A model generated the notes under the pieces. It saw only the letters and a list, made by a program, of their open reading frames with translations. It did not search any database and was not told where the DNA came from. A program made the translations under genes and the position numbers. DNA of 64,000 nt from positions 54,801 through 118,800 of the forward strand of contig JADGDU010000004.1 in assembly GCA_016744705.1 (NCBI GenBank), in the 5' to 3' direction. Shown one piece after another: positions 63,728 to 64,000 of the stretch. How positions within the stretch are numbered: the stretch's first letter is position 1; each line of letters starts with the position of its first letter. The stretch is from Candidatus Krumholzibacteriia bacterium (lineage in GTDB: Bacteria > Krumholzibacteriota > Krumholzibacteriia > LZORAL124-64-63).

Positions 63728-63749
63728 GGTCACTCCTTGTTTTGAAACA

Positions 63750-63998
63750 TCATTGGTTTTTCGTAGCGCGGGAAAATCGCGCCCGAAGTTCCGATAACCG
63801 CTCTAACATGACATTAGCCACCACCAGGAAGTCTTCTCTGGCGGCGGGCACTTTCATGATGAACTGGTCGATTGCCTTAAATTGAAGTCCTTTGGGCCCA
63901 TTGCCCATCAAACCCTGAATTATAACGGGATCGGGCTCCTGTCCGCCAGCGAAAAAGAAATCGAGGCCTTGGCGAGTGCCAGTAATTTCTTCAATTCC
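63750..63998 (-). CDS. C-terminal fragment of a gene running in from the right (possibly mfd)
   Basis: About 82 residues before the stop at 63750-63752. It reads beta-alpha-beta-like (EITGTRQGLDFFFAGGQ, KGLQFKAIDQFIMKVP, VANVMLERLSELRARF) and fits the small C-terminal domain of the transcription-repair coupling factor, whose gene often precedes surA-type genes. The match is by pattern only. It ends 22 nt before the PPIase start and is likely in the same operon. Confidence 0.4.
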   Translation of the reverse strand, partial: GIEEITGTRQGLDFFFAGGQEPDPVIIQGLMGNGPKGLQFKAIDQFIMKVPAAREDFLVVANVMLERLSELRARFSRATKNQ

Positions 63999-64000
63999 CT

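Noticed and set aside
61850..63745. A 631-codon open frame on the plus strand
   Set aside because: It is antisense to the PPIase and surA genes, has no ribosome site and its protein looks like reverse-read coding bias, not a family.
63750..63998. Firm mfd assignment for the edge fragment
   Set aside because: Only about 82 residues are visible and the match is by pattern and neighbourhood.

Overview
This window (about 64 kb, both strands coded, no rRNA, tRNA, CRISPR array, transposase or phage gene seen) looks like chromosomal DNA of an uncultured Gram-negative bacterium of the FCB superphylum or a near relative (Krumholzibacteriota, Eisenbacteria or Latescibacterota type). The clues are C-terminal FlgD-like/type IX-style sorting domains with the NHPNPFNP motif on two exported proteins, lipoproteins with acidic residues right after the lipobox Cys, CotH kinases and lamin-tail domains, and an outer-membrane toolkit (TolC, TonB receptor, SurA). 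The phylum call is inference from protein style, not from a marker gene.

Layout. 1-3.9 kb (minus): a truncated PAS-GAF histidine kinase, then an ECF sigma / membrane anti-sigma / HEAT-repeat operon with a candidate autoregulatory ECF promoter. 4-7.7 kb (plus): DUF1566 lipoprotein, four-haem cytochrome with a surface-sorting domain, unknown lipoprotein. 7.7-13.2 kb: VOC protein, hybrid histidine kinase coupled to a periplasmic haem-binding-type protein, nitroreductase, secreted nuclease. 13.4-18.1 kb: two overlapping DUF3857 proteins (one an intact transglutaminase, one a likely pseudoenzyme) and an SDR. 18.2-19.4 kb: EF-hand protein and an OmpR-type regulator with a non-phosphorylatable receiver.

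19.6-30.2 kb is the most interesting block: VTC-type polyphosphate polymerase, DUF4956 membrane protein, HlyD-like adaptor, MacA-like adaptor, MacB-type ATPase and permease, CotH-kinase lipoprotein, lamin-tail protein, and a second CotH kinase with lamin-tail and sorting domains. The first six genes overlap or nearly touch and must form one operon. They may link polyphosphate synthesis, envelope export and extracytoplasmic protein phosphorylation.

30.4-36.7 kb is a TetR-TolC-adaptor-RND efflux operon whose pump lacks the usual proton-relay residues. 36.9-45.2 kb: Tag glycosylase, unknown membrane protein, TonB receptor plus YfiR-like protein, two paralogous outer-membrane barrels, DUF503 protein, S9 peptidase lipoprotein. 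45.6-53.5 kb: MCP, orphan MacB-like permease, EEP-family nuclease, Tat-motif metallophosphoesterase, DUF4139 protein. 53.7-64 kb is housekeeping: ftsE-ftsX-envC-holB-ricT (minus), a divergent glycosyltransferase, and a surA / lipoprotein parvulin operon following the end of a gene that may be mfd.
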